Assembly (NCBI GenBank): GCA_037954325.1
Contig: JBBMNZ010000018.1
Location: 12,228,501 to 12,292,500, forward strand
DNA from: Fistularia commersonii
Taxonomy: Eukaryota > Chordata > Actinopteri > Syngnathiformes > Fistulariidae
Direction: 5' to 3'
DNA: 64,000 nt
A model generated the notes under the pieces. That model was not told the origin of the DNA. It did not search any database and saw only the letters and a program-made list of their open reading frames with translations. Numbering within the stretch: position 1 is the first letter of the stretch; each line of letters starts with the position of its first letter. Below are positions 48,903 through 61,569 of this stretch, piece by piece. The translations under genes were made by a program, and so were the position numbers.

Positions 48903-49201
48903 AGGGAAAGGAAAGGAAAGGAAAGGAAAGGAGAGAGGAGGAGAGGAGAGGAGATAAGGAAAGGTAAGGAAAGGAGGAGAGGGGAAGAGAGGATACGAGA
49001 GGAAAGAGAAGCGAGGAGAGGAAGGAAAGGGAAGAGGAGGAAGGTGGAGAGGAGAAAGGAAAGAAAGAAGAGGGCACGACAGGAGGGTTAAGGTAAGAAG
49101 TGGAGGAGGGGATAGGAGAGGAAGGAAAGGAAAGGAGATAAAAGGAAAGGAAAGAAGAGGACAGGAAAGTTAAGGGAGAGGAGGAGGAGAGGAGAGGGAG
49201 C
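48903..49201 (+). repeat. Polypurine minisatellite (GGAAA/GGAGA units)
   Basis: About 300 bp is almost purely A and G on the plus strand, built from variants of GGAAA, GGAGA and GAGGA. It begins with four GGAAA units and is followed 95 bp later by the (CA)49 array. Such tracts can form triplex DNA. Confidence 0.9.
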
Positions 49202-49293
49202 AGGATAATTGGATTGGGGGATCTTCTCCTTGGCCCGGTCTGCTCTCTGTCATCAGGCTCCAGGCCTGGCTCCTCTCTGTGCCTGCAGCAGGT

Positions 49294-49395
<102 letters not shown>

Positions 49396-49904
49396 CACAC
49401 AGCTCTGAACGCCTTACTGCTCTGAATCGCTACCAGTTCAGGAGGCAGATTGTCCGTTGCACCCCTGAAGCCTTCGGGGAATCTTGTGTGTGTGCATGCA
49501 TGTGTGTGTGCGTATGTGTGCGCGCGCGTGTTTCTATGCGAGTATTTGCATACTCCTTTAACAACTCACTAAATGGTTAAACAGATTACAGACAGCACTA
49601 AGTGGATTGTCACAGCTCTCTATCACTCGCTGGGGGTGTCTCTCCTGTGATTAAATGTGGCCAGATTTTTACTCGGTCCCTCTCTTTCTCTCTCTGTCTC
49701 TCTCTCTCTCATTGACCACCAGAATATTCGTGTTACGAGAAATACGAGGCTCGCATCATCCATCTTGAGACTTTTTTTCTCGAACCGATATCTGTCACGT
49801 AAGACCCATTGGTGTGCGTCGCAAGCAATGATCTAACCTCGAATAAATGGGTGTAATAACGACGTCCACTGACTCTAGTTTGACTTGAACCCGTCAAGTC
49901 AATC

Positions 49905-49935
<31 letters not shown>

Positions 49936-50561
49936 CGAGTTCGCCATTGTGTGAGATCATTTTGCCCGTTCCCTCCCGCTGTGATGACCGTCGACACCGG
50001 AGATCTTGTCGTCACGCATGAGAACGTTTGAAGTCGGCTAATATAGAAGTGCAACACAATATCTAGCATCTTTGCTGGTGTCTCGTCCACTAGCAGTAAG
50101 TTGGAACCACGGGTTAATAAAGTAAATATTACTACAATTGTGTGTTGATGTCTAAAGCGACGCTTTCCTGTGCACCGTCGTACTTTATGTTAAGTATCAC
50201 ATTGCATATTGAGGGGAAAAAAAAAAAAAGCTTGATGTAAAACCTGAACTTAAAACCGCTTGAAAAATAAGTTGCCCTTGAGGATGTTTTTGGAAACGCT
50301 GGAGAACAATCAATACTGGAAGAGGAAGGTGGAAATGTTCAAGAGTGGGTAAAATTATGATTTTTAGGACATTTTCCTTACAGTGGTGTCTTTGCAAGTA
50401 CTAATCTTTCCGCTCAGAAAGACAAGCAGTCCCAGGGACAACAAACTTAATTCATGTGTGAAGAATATCACTCACAATACTGGTATTTTGTGTCGACATA
50501 ATTGTTAAATTGGAAATGTTTAGATATTTTAATTGCTATTTATTGCGGGTACGCTTCATCT

Positions 50562-50640
50562 CCGCATCTCTATACCAATCCCAGCCGACATCAAGCATGA
50601 GGTGGGGCACGTTGACCTTTGACGGCTGCACGACGTGAAA
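50562..50640 (-). mobile_element. SINE fragment
   Basis: Reverse orientation of the SINE tail region: TATACCAATCCCAGCCGACA and GCATGAGGTGGGGCACG correspond to GCTGGGATTGG and the CCCCGCCTCTCGCCC part of the body. It is short and decayed. Confidence 0.4.
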
Positions 50641-51281
50641 GGATCCCCGTCCCTGTACATGTTGTAATGTTGGAATACACGTGACTGCCAGTGTTTAAGT
50701 GTCGCATCCATAAAAATATCTCCTTGCAAAAAAGCTCATCTCCTGAACCGCTTGGGTGAGAAACTTCTCCCGTGAAGCCTTTGTTTCATGACAGACACAT
50801 GTCTGTCAGCGGTGCTTATTTACGTAATTTGGTCAGGAAATAATGGGAATCAAACCGATTCATGGTGTAAAAAGAGAGAAGAAACACTTTTTATTTTTAT
50901 TTTTATTTTTGCTATGAATGCAGTTATTAAATAGCCGAAAGTCAAAACCGTAATTCCATAATTAAAAAAAAGATTACTCATTTAGACGCTAATGGATAAA
51001 AACATAGGGCTGAGGCTTTTAAGTAGAAAAAAACCATTACTGGAGTCTTTCATGCTTTTAATAAAAGAAAATATTCGTAGCGCATCAGTGTGTTCCATAC
51101 ACACACCTTGACTGCGGAAATAAAAGTTCAGTCCAAAAGGATCAAGTCTATATGGTCGGGCTGTTTTCCATCCGATAGCTGCTCATTATCTGCATGGAAA
51201 AAGGCTGCTAATGACTGCACACAGCCGAGGGCCAAGAAACACCACAGCTGCACCGCTCGCTATGTACGTGTCTGTCTCCTT

Positions 51282-51283
<2 letters not shown>

Positions 51284-51328
<45 letters not shown>
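51284..51328 (+). repeat. (GT)n microsatellite
   Basis: Pure GT array of 45 nt facing the CA array at 51421. Confidence 0.95.
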
Positions 51329-51329
<1 letters not shown>

Positions 51330-51416
51330 ATGCACTATGCAACCTTTGCATCTAGGCATCACTCCTATTTCATACTCAATCCAGCGACTACACTGCCTTC
51401 TCCTAAACAACATACG

Positions 51417-51420
<4 letters not shown>

Positions 51421-51491
<71 letters not shown>
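51421..51491 (+). repeat. (CA)n microsatellite
   Basis: Pure CA array of 71 nt, 92 nt after a GT array. Confidence 0.95.
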
Positions 51492-51493
<2 letters not shown>

Positions 51494-51565
51494 ATACCCC
51501 CTATTCCTCTTCAGATTTATCCATATCTCCTCCTTCCGAGCTGCCACCATGTGACCCCCAGAAAA

Positions 51566-51604
51566 ACACACACGTGCACACACACACACACACGTGCACA
51601 CACA
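51566..51604 (+). repeat. (CA)n with GTG interruptions
   Basis: Imperfect array with two CACGTGCACA blocks. Confidence 0.9.
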
Positions 51605-51726
51605 TGTAAACAACCCATTGATTAAAGTCAATGCGAGTGTATCCTAACCTTCAGAGGACAGTGTTTGAAACCTCCCCAGTCTCGCTCTCAGAACCAGACA
51701 CAGCCTACAGTCCTGCAAGACAAAAA

Positions 51727-51763
51727 CACACACACACACACCAGCAGCAGCAGCAGCAGCAGC
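51727..51763 (+). repeat. (CA)7 then (CAG)7
   Basis: A compound CA/CAG repeat; the trinucleotide part is not in a supported coding frame. Confidence 0.93.
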
Positions 51764-51968
51764 GGTCGCATCCATACCACCCATACACACACTCCCAACA
51801 GGCTGAGAGGACGCCTCAGGCAGGGGCTACATCGACGCAAACACACAAACACACTTTGCTTTCTCTGTGTATTACTAACACTAATGAGCTGTTAGATGTT
51901 CAACCGAGGCAAAGAACCAGACAATCATTTCCTCGGAGTGAGGCGAGGAAGCGGAGAAAACCAACAGT

Positions 51969-52018
<50 letters not shown>

Positions 52019-52028
52019 TGTGCGTGTG
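51969..52028 (+). repeat. (GT)n microsatellite
   Basis: GT array with a pure 49-nt core and a TTTGTGTGCG interruption at its right. Confidence 0.93.
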
Positions 52029-53125
52029 AATTTGTGTATGTGTTATGTCTCCAGCCCCTGTTTTATTTTCTCTCCGCCTCAAAGCATTTAGGCTTCCAGA
52101 GGTTAAGGCTGAGCAGCGGAGTACAGCTAGCCAAACGGAGGCCTGCAGGTCCTGCCAGGCCCCCCGTGGTGAGCCTTCGTTCTGTTGTGCTTGTCGAGGG
52201 AAAACACAGTAATGGAAAGATTTACTAAACAATCACATACGGACAAAGAGATGAGAACGGGCTGCTTGATGAGGAGAGCTCCACGGGCGAAGATGTCAAG
52301 AAGAGACGCTTTTTATCAAACGCTCGAAAACAAGTAACCTCACCCTTAAGAAATAATCCACTTAGCAAGTCCAAACAACGCTGGAGAGGCGCTACACCTA
52401 CTAAGTGCTCTCTTCTATCTTCCAGAAGATGAAAAAGGGAAAAAAAAAAAAAAAAAAACACAGTTAAGCGATTCATTCGCGGACAGAGACGTCAAAAACG
52501 GCGCTAATGAAAGTTAGAATGTCATTTCATCTCTTTTAACCCCGAGCTAATTATTCCGACTGTGGTTTTTACATGCGCGGGGAAGATGCGGCTCTCTGCT
52601 GCCGCGAGATCTCCGCGCTGATCTCCGCGCCTCCTCTGCTCGGCCTCTGCCCAGGTCTCTTGCCTCAAATCACACGGATTCGTGGTCAGACGGACGGCAG
52701 CTCCTCGCCGCGGCCCGGGCGGGAAGGGAGGAATTCAGCCTAATTCTTCCGCCGAATTCTCCAGTGAAAACCCTCCTTTTTCCCAGACGCTGCCAAAACA
52801 AAAAAAAAGTATCTGTAGGTCGGTGTAAACCTGGGCTTTGTACCAAGGTACCCTCCGCTGTACTTGACGATGCTTAAAGCTCTCAAAACACTGGCCAGTA
52901 ATTAAACATATCCATTAAAAAATATGCAATTTCTCCTGCTCCAGCAGCCATCTGTTAACTGAAGTCGACATTTTCAGCCGTTGAGCGTAGACGCTAATTG
53001 GGACGGAGCACGTGTGAGGAACACCGTTGGATTCAAACGAGACCTCTGCGAGGTGAGCGCATGTAAGCGCAACACGCTGCGTGTTTCTCCTGCTTTGATT
53101 TTGGGAGGCGGAAAAGCAAACGGGG

Positions 53126-53372
53126 CAGCGGTTAGCGCTCCCGCCTCACAGCAAGAAGGTCCCTGGTTCGATTCCAACCGTTCTGTCGGGGTTTCCTCCG
53201 AAAACATACAGCGGGTTCACCGGAGACCCTGAAATTGCCCACGCGTGTGAATGAGAGTGAATGGGTTTTATATGTGGCGCTGGGATTGACTGGCGACCGG
53301 TCTTGGGTGAACCCCGCCTCTCGCCCGATGACCCAGACCACGGGATAAACGGTACAAATAATGAATGAGTAA
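53126..53372 (+). mobile_element. tRNA-like SINE
   Basis: An A box (TTAGCGCTCCCG at 53132) and an exact B box (GGTTCGATTCC at 53165) are followed by GGGGTTTCCTCCGAAAACAT, GAAATTGCCCACGCGTGTGA, ACTGGCGACCGGTCTTGGGT and CCCCGCCTCTCGCCCGATGA, and a GGATAAACGG tail. This is the standard order of the fish SINE. Compared with the usual family the leader is shortened. Confidence 0.7.
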
Positions 53373-53597
53373 GAAAGCAAATAGCCGATGGAGTTAATAA
53401 CAAGACATCCGCGTTGACTGAACTTGACTTGATGACACGAAGGCAAGTAAACAAACGATGCGAGACACTCTCTCGCTGAAGGAACGATCAACGAAGCGAA
53501 AAACACAGTCTCTTTACGCCCTCAGCAAAAAAGGAAGCGGCAGGATTAAACAAAGAAAGCCGGCCTGATGTGTACGAGTCTAAAAATAAAAATAAAA

Positions 53598-53632
53598 ACA
53601 CACGCACGCACACACACACACACACACACACA
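53598..53632 (+). repeat. (CA)n microsatellite
   Basis: CA array with two CG interruptions near its left end. Confidence 0.9.
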
Positions 53633-53829
53633 AAAACAGACGTACATGCACACAGACGCACGCAAAACCCTACGATTACCCACTTAGCCTTTGCCATTGG
53701 TGAAAAGCAACACGATCTCTTTACAACGGTTCACCGTTTTCAATAAATTTTGCATGAAAACATGCCGCTGGAGCAGCTACTTGCCTGCTGTCATACTAGA
53801 GGAGTGCTAAATGTTTAATGACGACAACA

Positions 53830-53830
<1 letters not shown>

Positions 53831-53866
<36 letters not shown>
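53831..53866 (+). repeat. (CA)18 microsatellite
   Basis: Pure CA array. Confidence 0.93.
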
Positions 53867-53869
<3 letters not shown>

Positions 53870-56800
53870 TCGTGTCAGGGTGCCGCTCCGAGGGGCCCCT
53901 CTTTCATCCTGACAGACACTATAAAGCTCCCGAGCCTCTCCTCCACCGCGCAGTACCATCAACATCATGCCGCATCGCTCCTTTCCTACCACCCGGCAAG
54001 AAAACCTGGATGGAAATGAGACTGGAGTGGTAGAGTGTGTATGCGGGTGTGTTTGTGTGTGTAAGTTGTGGGGATCGGGGACTTGCAAAAAGACACCCCA
54101 CCCCCCCCATCGCCATTAAGAGCAAAGGAAGATGAATGATAGAAACAGAGGAAGCAGACAAGGTGGCTTGTCACAGACAGGATGTAGCACGGAAATTTCT
54201 CGATTTAAATATTCCTTAAACGTCTCACTGCTAGGCGCCCGACGCCCATGGGAGCATCTGGGAAATGGGAGAAACATCCATGTCAGACGGGTTTTGGGTG
54301 CAGGTGACATCATATCAAGGTCCACGGATAGACCACCGTAATGAGGGCGCTGGTGATCGGAGACACGGGCGGAAGGGAGTCAAAGTTACGAAATAACTTT
54401 TCGCGGCTGTTTTTACGCGATGATCCAATCACTGCATGCGGTAGCGATGTTCCCTGTTTTATTCACGGCCAAACGTCACTCTCTCGTTTATACATCATAC
54501 GGAGACGTTCAACCGTTCACTCACTTATTCACGCGTCGTATAGAGACATACAACCATTCGAGGTAATTAGTTTCCAAAAAAAAAAAGCATGCATACCATT
54601 ACATCGCATGCTAAATAACTACAAAGAGCAAATTCACATTAGACAAGATAAAATACATAATGTCATGTTACTGCATTAGGACTGCGGGTCAGTGAAACCT
54701 GATGTATTGGTCGAGTACTTGCCTATTTTGGTCATTTACATGGTCATTTGGCAGTTTGACATTTATTGAGCGTGCCACAGGTGTAGAGGTGCCAAAACAG
54801 ATAGGGACACAAATTAGGAGATACAAATAGAAAACCAACAAACTTACTGTACCTTCGGCTGCACACACACACACACAAATATATAAAGAGACACTAAAAC
54901 GGGGTCAGAGATAGCGGCATAGATCTCTATCTCTGTTGAAGGATATTGAAGCCATAATAAGAAAATAGATACATTCTGCTGGCCTTACATTTCACTTATA
55001 GCTTTATTTGTTTCCCTGATTTTGATCTCAGAAAGGCAATATATAATAGCATCAAAAACAGAATCATTTCCCTTTAAAAGAAAATGTCTGTGCTCCATTA
55101 ACATCAAAGTATGACGCATGTAGACCTTTATGAGCAAACACAAAAAAAAACAAAAACAAATGACTGCACGGAAACAGCTCTGTCTGTGGTAAATAAAAAA
55201 ATCTATGAAGGGGCCAAAAATGGAAAATGATTTATATCCTCATCCTCTTGAACTTTTCCCCGAAAATCTAGATCTAAAAGCCAACTCACTTGCTGTGTGA
55301 AATTGCGTAAATCTAAACTAGCCGACTTGTGTCACCCTGTATCTCATAGGTCGATGACATTTGGATCAAATGGATTCAGGAGCTCCTGAACCTCATCTAA
55401 AATTCAATTCCCCTGCTGTTCTATTGCAACATGCAGTCCGAATGATTCTTGGTCACTGATGCGGATCTATAATCAATAACCTGACCAATAGGTTAAGGTT
55501 TTGTCTTTATTTTTCAATCGAAATAATGGAGTAAATGACACATCCGTCTATTATTATTATCAAATTTACAATACTCATGAGGATTATTTATTCAGAATAA
55601 TAATCTATAACACAATAAATATCTCCATCCATCCGAAAAGGCATTCGTCTTTGATATTAATGGTTTTTATTCTGCAACCACTGAGACAAAGAACAATACT
55701 TTGGTGATTTCTGCTGTCTGTGCACGTGTAGAGGGGATTTGCAATTGCAGTAAAGTAACAAATTAATGATTTCTTTAAACTCATTAACTCATTAGATATT
55801 GAATCTGCATTTCTGAAGAGCGATGAAATTGGACAAATGATCCGGGGATGTGTTTGCAGCAACTTTCCGCCACTAAAAAGAGGAAGACTCAAAACTATTC
55901 CGGTGCTTCTCTGCCGTCACCATACGCAGCTGCCGGTTAAAAATCACGGGAAATCCGAGAAACTGCGAGTTTTATTTAGCTCGTAAAGACTGTCTGGTTG
56001 CATTTTCTGTTTACCTAAGATTGCATGTCCATATAGCAATTTTCTTGTGCAGAAAAAGTGCTGGCAGGGAGCTGAGAAGGGAAAAAATAAAAAATAAATT
56101 GCTGCGCCCGAGTTTTGTCTGTCATGACAGACATAATAATAGACCAGCATTTTCGTATTATTTATCTGCTATTCTTACTATCTATTTGTCTGACGTGGTA
56201 TTTTTCTCCATGAGCAACGGCCTGCAAATCATACGCGCGCTTTTAACAGATGTGCTGAATAACAGTGACGACTCGCAGTCATCACTTCATCACACGGCGG
56301 GAAAAGAAGGAGCGCGAGTCAAAGACAACAATACGGTCAATTACGTCGCCTCGCCCGAGGCCTATATGTGGGTTAAACAGAGGTCACTTTTAACTGCTGT
56401 TCCAGAAGGGCGGTGCCGCTATCTTGATGACTCTGCAGCGGGGTGAAGTGTCCTCGGCATCTCATATGTGATAAGCTGCCTGAAATAAAAAAGCGAGGCA
56501 TCGCCGTTGCCTTTTTCCTGGAGATTTTTCAGAAACCCAAGCGCTCAAAGGTGAGGGCATAAAACAACCGGAGCGTTCTAAGAAAAGATCCCGGGTGCGG
56601 CATCTTTTTTTTTTTTTTTTTTTTTTTCTTCTTCCTAAAGGTGGATGTGTAAATGCGGCATATGCTCTCTCCTCATTTGGAACAACTGTTAAAAGATGCA
56701 AGTGATCAGAATAAAAAGTTACCAGGTGAAGACAAGCCCTCGCTCCACTTACAGAGGCGGTAACTATGTCTTCCCAATTACAGCCATAAAATCTCTCCAG

Positions 56801-57283
56801 CACAAATAGCACTGAGTGCTATAAAAAAAAAAAAAAACTGCACTTTTTTTTACAAACAAAGTTTTACAAAATGTTCTGAAAAGAGCTGAAAGTCCACAAA
56901 ACTAATATCACCTTTTTTTTTTTCTCCTTTTCTCTCAGTCTGTGTGTAAACTGGACTGTTTGTCCATATACTTTGATGGCAACTTGAATTGAGTTGGACT
57001 TTATATAAGCAGAAAAAGAACATTTTAAAAGAGGACTAAAACTGTCATAAGTCAGAAAGCAACTCAGAACTTGAATGTCAATGTCAGTTACTTTTATGAT
57101 AAAAAAAAAAAAACAAAAAAAAAACCTGTATAGCCTTTGAGATATACAGTGGTCTGGTTCTCCGTCACCCCGTGATTGAACACGGGCTACAGCAGCAATC
57201 TGGAACTGGTGTCTTTTACTGCTCGGTGTGTGTCGGTGTCAGTCTCACACCTTTTCAAAGACAGTGCATGAAATGCGCATGAG

Positions 57284-57345
57284 ATGGCATTCACCCATTC
57301 ACACACGCTGATGGCGGCAGAGTTGCCATGCAAGGTTCGGTGTCT
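57284..57345. mobile_element. Short interspersed repeat fragment
   Basis: ATTCACCCATTCACACACGC, TGATGGCGGCAGAGTTGCCA and TGCAAGGTTCGGTGTCTTGA are the core words of a fish dispersed repeat. Only this core is seen. Confidence 0.4.
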
Positions 57346-57414
57346 TGATAATTTATTTTACATATAGTGCATAAAACGTATTCTCGCGTGACGTTTCAAG
57401 CAAACATTTTAAGG

Positions 57415-57620
57415 CACAGGTGTCAAACTCATTGTAGCTCAGGGGCCACATGGAGGAAAATCTATTCTCAATTGGATCGGACGTGTAAAATCATGACATA
57501 TTAACCTTTGTTAATATACCTATTGTTCAATTCACCCCTGAAACCTTGTATCTTTTAGCTTTGCAAGCCCAATTAAACTTGTTTGTTGCCCTGATGAGGC
57601 CCTCGAGTTTCACACCCCTG
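57415..57620. mobile_element. hAT MITE with 8-bp target duplication
   Basis: The element runs from CACAGGTGTCAAACTC to GAGTTTCACACCCCTG and is bounded by a perfect 8-bp direct repeat TTTTAAGG (57407-57414 and 57621-57628). Length is 206 bp with no coding potential. The inner word GGGGCCACAT and its counterpart GATGAGGCCCTCGAG fit the hAT family. Confidence 0.8.
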
Positions 57621-57633
57621 TTTTAAGGTATCA

Positions 57634-57655
57634 GTGTGTGTGTGTGTGTGTGTGT
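57634..57655 (+). repeat. (GT)11 microsatellite
   Basis: Pure GT array 5 nt after the hAT MITE target duplication. Confidence 0.92.
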
Positions 57656-58663
57656 CAGATGGTTACCGTAGATATGTGTACATTTAGCTCTGGTAAGCAT
57701 CTCAGGAAGAGCCTATGTTTGCTCGAAATGTCATTCGCTAATAGATTTTTTTTGTACTATATGTAAAATGCATTATCTTTATTTTTGGAGCACTTTTGGT
57801 GTGCAGATTTTTTCAAACCTCTACTCATTCAACTTTTTTGATCCAGCATCCATCCTTAACTGGGCAGCGGATGTGCGTGGTTTTTTTTTTTTTCTTTTTC
57901 CTTTTTCTAGCTCGGTTGGGAATTGAACCAGTAACGCGTCTGAAACTCCTGTGCCGCTGCGCCGCCGCGGCGCAAATCGCTTTTTCGGGTGTGAAAGGCC
58001 CTTTGGCGTCTTTTCACTGGATGTGTCGCTCAGCAGCCGGCCTGCATCTCATGGGATCGGCAGTCTGATGCACTCGTCGATGCCACTGGATATGACAGAC
58101 AACAACGGGGTATCTTTCTACCGCGGCCTCCAATCATATTTCACCATGCTGTGGCGGATGGGGATTAAGGATAGTGTTCTATAAGAGATGAGCAGGGGCC
58201 TCTAAGCTAGTTAGACCTGCGGCGGAGCGTCAGGCGCCAGGTTCTCATTCCTTTTTTTTTTTTTATTTCGGTGCACTTGATCTCGCCGCGGGTATTGCAG
58301 CCGGGACGAAGGACGAAATGTCCAGTTAAAGACAATGAACTTAAAAAGTTCCCTCGAAATAGAGCGAAAGCAGCAGTCCCCGGCTACCCTCTATTCTTAG
58401 ATCACCGCGACGCCTCGCGCTGCCGGTGGGAGGCCGATCACATCAGGACCGCGTCGGACTTTGAGGCGGAACCGCGGGAGAAGCTGACAGATGGACTGGT
58501 GAACCCAAGACATGATGGATGGAATGACTGAAAAACTCCAGGCCACGCTCCATCTTTTGGTCTTGAGTATACTGACCTGATTGTTCCCGTCTCGTGTGGA
58601 GCCGGGATTCTTATCAGTTTTTCCGCGTATTTATACTCGTGTACTTAAACGGCAAAGACTTAC

Positions 58664-58867
58664 CCCTTTTTGTCAGCCTTGTCTTTACTTCTGTCCCTCT
58701 CTCTGTCTCTTCCCCGGTCTCTCTCCTTGTCTTTTTCCCTCTCCCGGTCGTGGCCTTTGCGTCGGCTTCTGTTTCGCTCTCTGCTGCGGCTGCGGCTGTG
58801 GCTCCGGCTCCTCCTGTGGCTGCGGCTTCCACTGCGACTACGAGACCGCCGCCTGCGGGAATGGGAC
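58664..58867 (-). CDS. rsrc1: rsrc1 internal exon, RS/RD-rich domain
   Basis: This exon encodes part of the RS domain of arginine/serine-rich coiled-coil protein 1, a nuclear SR-related factor known to take part in constitutive and alternative splicing. Read on the minus strand it is bounded by a T-rich tract ending TTTTGGTCAG and by the donor GGG|GTAAGT. It is 204 bp, entered and left in phase 2. The peptide starts SHSRRRRSRSRS and has alternating SR/RS dipeptides. After NRSRRKGHDRE it shifts to charged RE/KD/RD repeats and ends SKDKADKKG plus GG of a split glycine codon. Human RSRC1 has the same switch from RS-rich to KEK/KDK-rich sequence just before its GNIKAGLEHL segment, and the next exon here matches that segment. 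Open frames on the opposite strand are complements of the repeats. RS domains alone are not gene-specific, so the identity rests on the three exons together. Confidence 0.85.
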
Positions 58868-59114
58868 CTGACCAAAAGACAAAAAAAAAAAAAAAAAGAC
58901 AGGTTGCGATTACACAAATCCGCTGATCAACCATGACAAGCAGTCACGTTCCGGAATGACTTGCTGACGTGACGCAAAAAAAGTTTACTTGTATTTACAT
59001 TTCCGCACTATTAACAGCTCCCATCTTTAGTGAAGAAAATGCTTGGCTCTGGAAATATCCATGTAGTTCCAAGTCAAGTAACATAATCTTATCAGTAAAA
59101 CTGCATTGTAACTA

Positions 59115-59704
59115 CAGTGGGGACAGCAAGTAATTTGATACACTGATGATTTTCCAGCTTTTCCCACTTGCAAAGCATGTGGAGGTCCGTCATTTTTATC
59201 ATAGGTACTCTTCAACTGGGAAGACAAAATCCAGAAAAACACATTGTATGATTTTTTTAAGTAATTAAAAAGTTTCATCAGACAGCCAGGGCAACTAAAA
59301 AGTGGCTCTGGAAGAAGCATCTCAAGGTCGTGGAGTGGCCTAGCAGGTCTTTAGCCCTGCAACTGTCCTGAAACCTTAAGGATCTGGAGAAGATCTGTAT
59401 GGAAGAGCGGGCCAAAATCCCTGCTGCAGTGTGTGCAAACCTGTTCAAGAACTACAGGAAACATCTGATCTCAGTAACTGCCAACAAAGGTTTCTGTACC
59501 AAATATTAAGTTCAGTTTTTTCTGATGTATCAAATACTTGTGTCATGCGATAAAAAGCAAATGAATTACTTGAAAATCATTCAATGTGTTTTTCTGAATT
59601 TTGTTTTAGACTCCGTCACGATAAAAATGACTGACCTCTCCATGATTTCCAAGTGGGTAAAGCTGAAAAATTAGCAGTGTATAAAACACTTGTTCTCCCC
59701 ACTG
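59115..59704 (+). mobile_element. Internally deleted Tc1-like transposon
   Basis: The ends are CAGTGGGGACAGCAAGTAAT and, inverted at the right, CAGTGGGGAGAACAAGTGTT, preceded on the left by TA. The middle keeps only the C-terminal part of a Tc1-type transposase in the plus frame, readable as KKHLKVVEWPS and, further on, [20 protein letters not shown], with disrupted frame between. The N-terminal DNA-binding half is missing, so it is dead. Confidence 0.75.
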
Positions 59705-59795
59705 TGTATTGATTCTTATATTCTTGATTTTTTTTTTTCTCGGGTTGCTGTTAAAATTTAATCACATTGACTATACTTAATAGATAAAAACCAGT

Positions 59796-60220
59796 TTCAG
59801 TCCCACAGTCCAAAAACATCCATTAGGTTCACTGAAAACCATAAATTGCCCAGGCATGTGATTGAGAGAGTGAATGGTTGTATATCATGCCATGGTTGTG
59901 TGTCTCTACTTTATATGTCGTGTGAATGAGAGAATGTGGCCCTGCGATCAACTCGAGAGACGATCCAGAGACGGATGAATGCATGTTAGTGTAAAAACAT
60001 GGGTGTTTTTTGAGAAACAAATCTAGAAAAGGGTTTTGTCCTTTCTGCCTATGTGAAAAGGGGTAAGGGTCTCCTGCTGGATGGTCGTGCTGAACCCTGA
60101 TTATTTGTTTGTCTCCATGTGTGTCCCGTCGATCCACTGTCAACAGGGCCGGGACGAAACTCGCCTCTCCCTCTGTGACAGCTGAAATAGGCAACTGCAG
60201 CACGAGCAGTGAATGAATAA
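59796..60220 (+). mobile_element. SINE fragment, probably interrupted
   Basis: Words from the SINE body occur in order: CCACAGTCCAAAAACATCCA, TAAATTGCCCAGGCATGTGA, GTGAATGGTTGTATATC, then after about 130 bp of unrelated sequence ACTCGCCTCTCCCTCTGTGA and CAGCTGAAATAGGCAACTGC. The head with the tRNA boxes is missing. Confidence 0.5.
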
Positions 60221-60415
60221 CTAACAGTACTTACGATTGGAGAAAAAAAAAATGTAAATGGCATTATAGCCTACAATCCTGTATCATTTTCTCCATTGTT
60301 ACTGGAGAAATTGTGCAGTGACGCACAAAACAAACATTATCAAGATAAGTCCCAAAATATAACACCGTAACTTTCCTCACAAACCTGTCAAAGTAGGCTT
60401 AGTGAAATAATAAAG

Positions 60416-60416
<1 letters not shown>

Positions 60417-60492
<76 letters not shown>
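60417..60492 (+). repeat. (CA)38 microsatellite
   Basis: Uninterrupted CA array of 76 nt. Confidence 0.96.
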
Positions 60493-60494
<2 letters not shown>

Positions 60495-60783
60495 AAGTAA
60501 ACCAAAGATGGAGCCAATTAGATGCGGGCTGGGAGGGGGGCCCATCCTTGGTATTGATCCTGACACTGGCCCTCTGGTCTAAAAAAGATTTACAGTGTAA
60601 GATTTAGTGTGTTAGTTATGACACACAAATATAACACACACACACACCGGCAAGCTGAGATCTATCTGTGTCTTTCCGTCGCAATATATGCCACATGGAG
60701 AAAGAAACACAACAGAAGCACTTATCTGTGTCAAAACTCTCATGCTGCTATTAATGCAGACAACATATTCTACTGACGCGGGA

Positions 60784-60809
60784 GTGTGTGTGTGTGTGTG
60801 TGTGTGTGT
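60784..60809 (+). repeat. (GT)13 microsatellite
   Basis: Pure GT array 291 nt after the (CA)38 array. Confidence 0.92.
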
Positions 60810-61569
60810 TGGTGCTTGTGCAATGCATGTCTCTTCGGAACCCTTTGATTTGAAACCCCAGTAGAAATCAGCAGCTGAGATGCCGTTATTTTCCATCATC
60901 TATCATTTTATTGATTTGTCTATAAAAACAGTCAAACCTGCTGTCCACAAGCTTTATTGCTTTCCCCGCTTTATTAGTTTGCAGTTTGGGACATCCACTG
61001 TCTCTCCTCCGACAGAAAACTAATCATTTTCTTCAGACGCCTGTCACCATCCAAACTGACAACAGTTTGACAACTGTTGCGATCAATTAGACGGAGACGG
61101 CTCTGATCAGCGGAGAGCGGCCGCGCCGCTTCAAGGTCTCCGTACGAGAAGGCTCTGGTTTTTGGCGGGGAAAAGGAAGAAGGCTTATGAAAAAGTGTCC
61201 ACGGCGGTTGTTTTCACCCGGTCGCAGTTGACCGATTTCCCAAAATAGCTGAACATCTTTCTATGAGCAATTGACAAGACAAAAATTATTTTCTAAAAAA
61301 CAAAACAAAAAAAAAAAAAAAAAAAGTTATTTCAGCTCTAGCCTCGTTGCGGCTTGTGTCCGAACAGCTTCGGTAAACCTTATTTTCCTTCTCTACAGCG
61401 TCACTGTATTCTGCGAAACCAATGGGGGGCGAAAAAAAACAAAACAACAAGGCCACGTATCAAAAGTAATTTCGCTCACATCATCTGTCACAGACCATTT
61501 GATTCTGCGTGTTAAACGGAGTCGCTGGGAGTTTCATCATTAAAAAGAAAGGAAAGGAAAAACATTGCC

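Noticed and set aside
51742..51763. Coding polyglutamine tract from (CAG)7
   Set aside because: Lies next to a CA array in an intron with no supported exon.
53126..53180. tRNA gene
   Set aside because: A and B box words are present but no cloverleaf closes; the sequence continues as a SINE body.
57900..57975. Minus-strand tRNA-like B box (GGTTCAATTCC)
   Set aside because: Only the B box is convincing; no acceptor stem, and the flanks are low-complexity T.
58581..58934. Open frames in other reading frames over the RS exon
   Set aside because: They are shadows of the RS codons (Ala/Gly-, Leu/Ser- and Cys-rich) and do not respect the splice sites.
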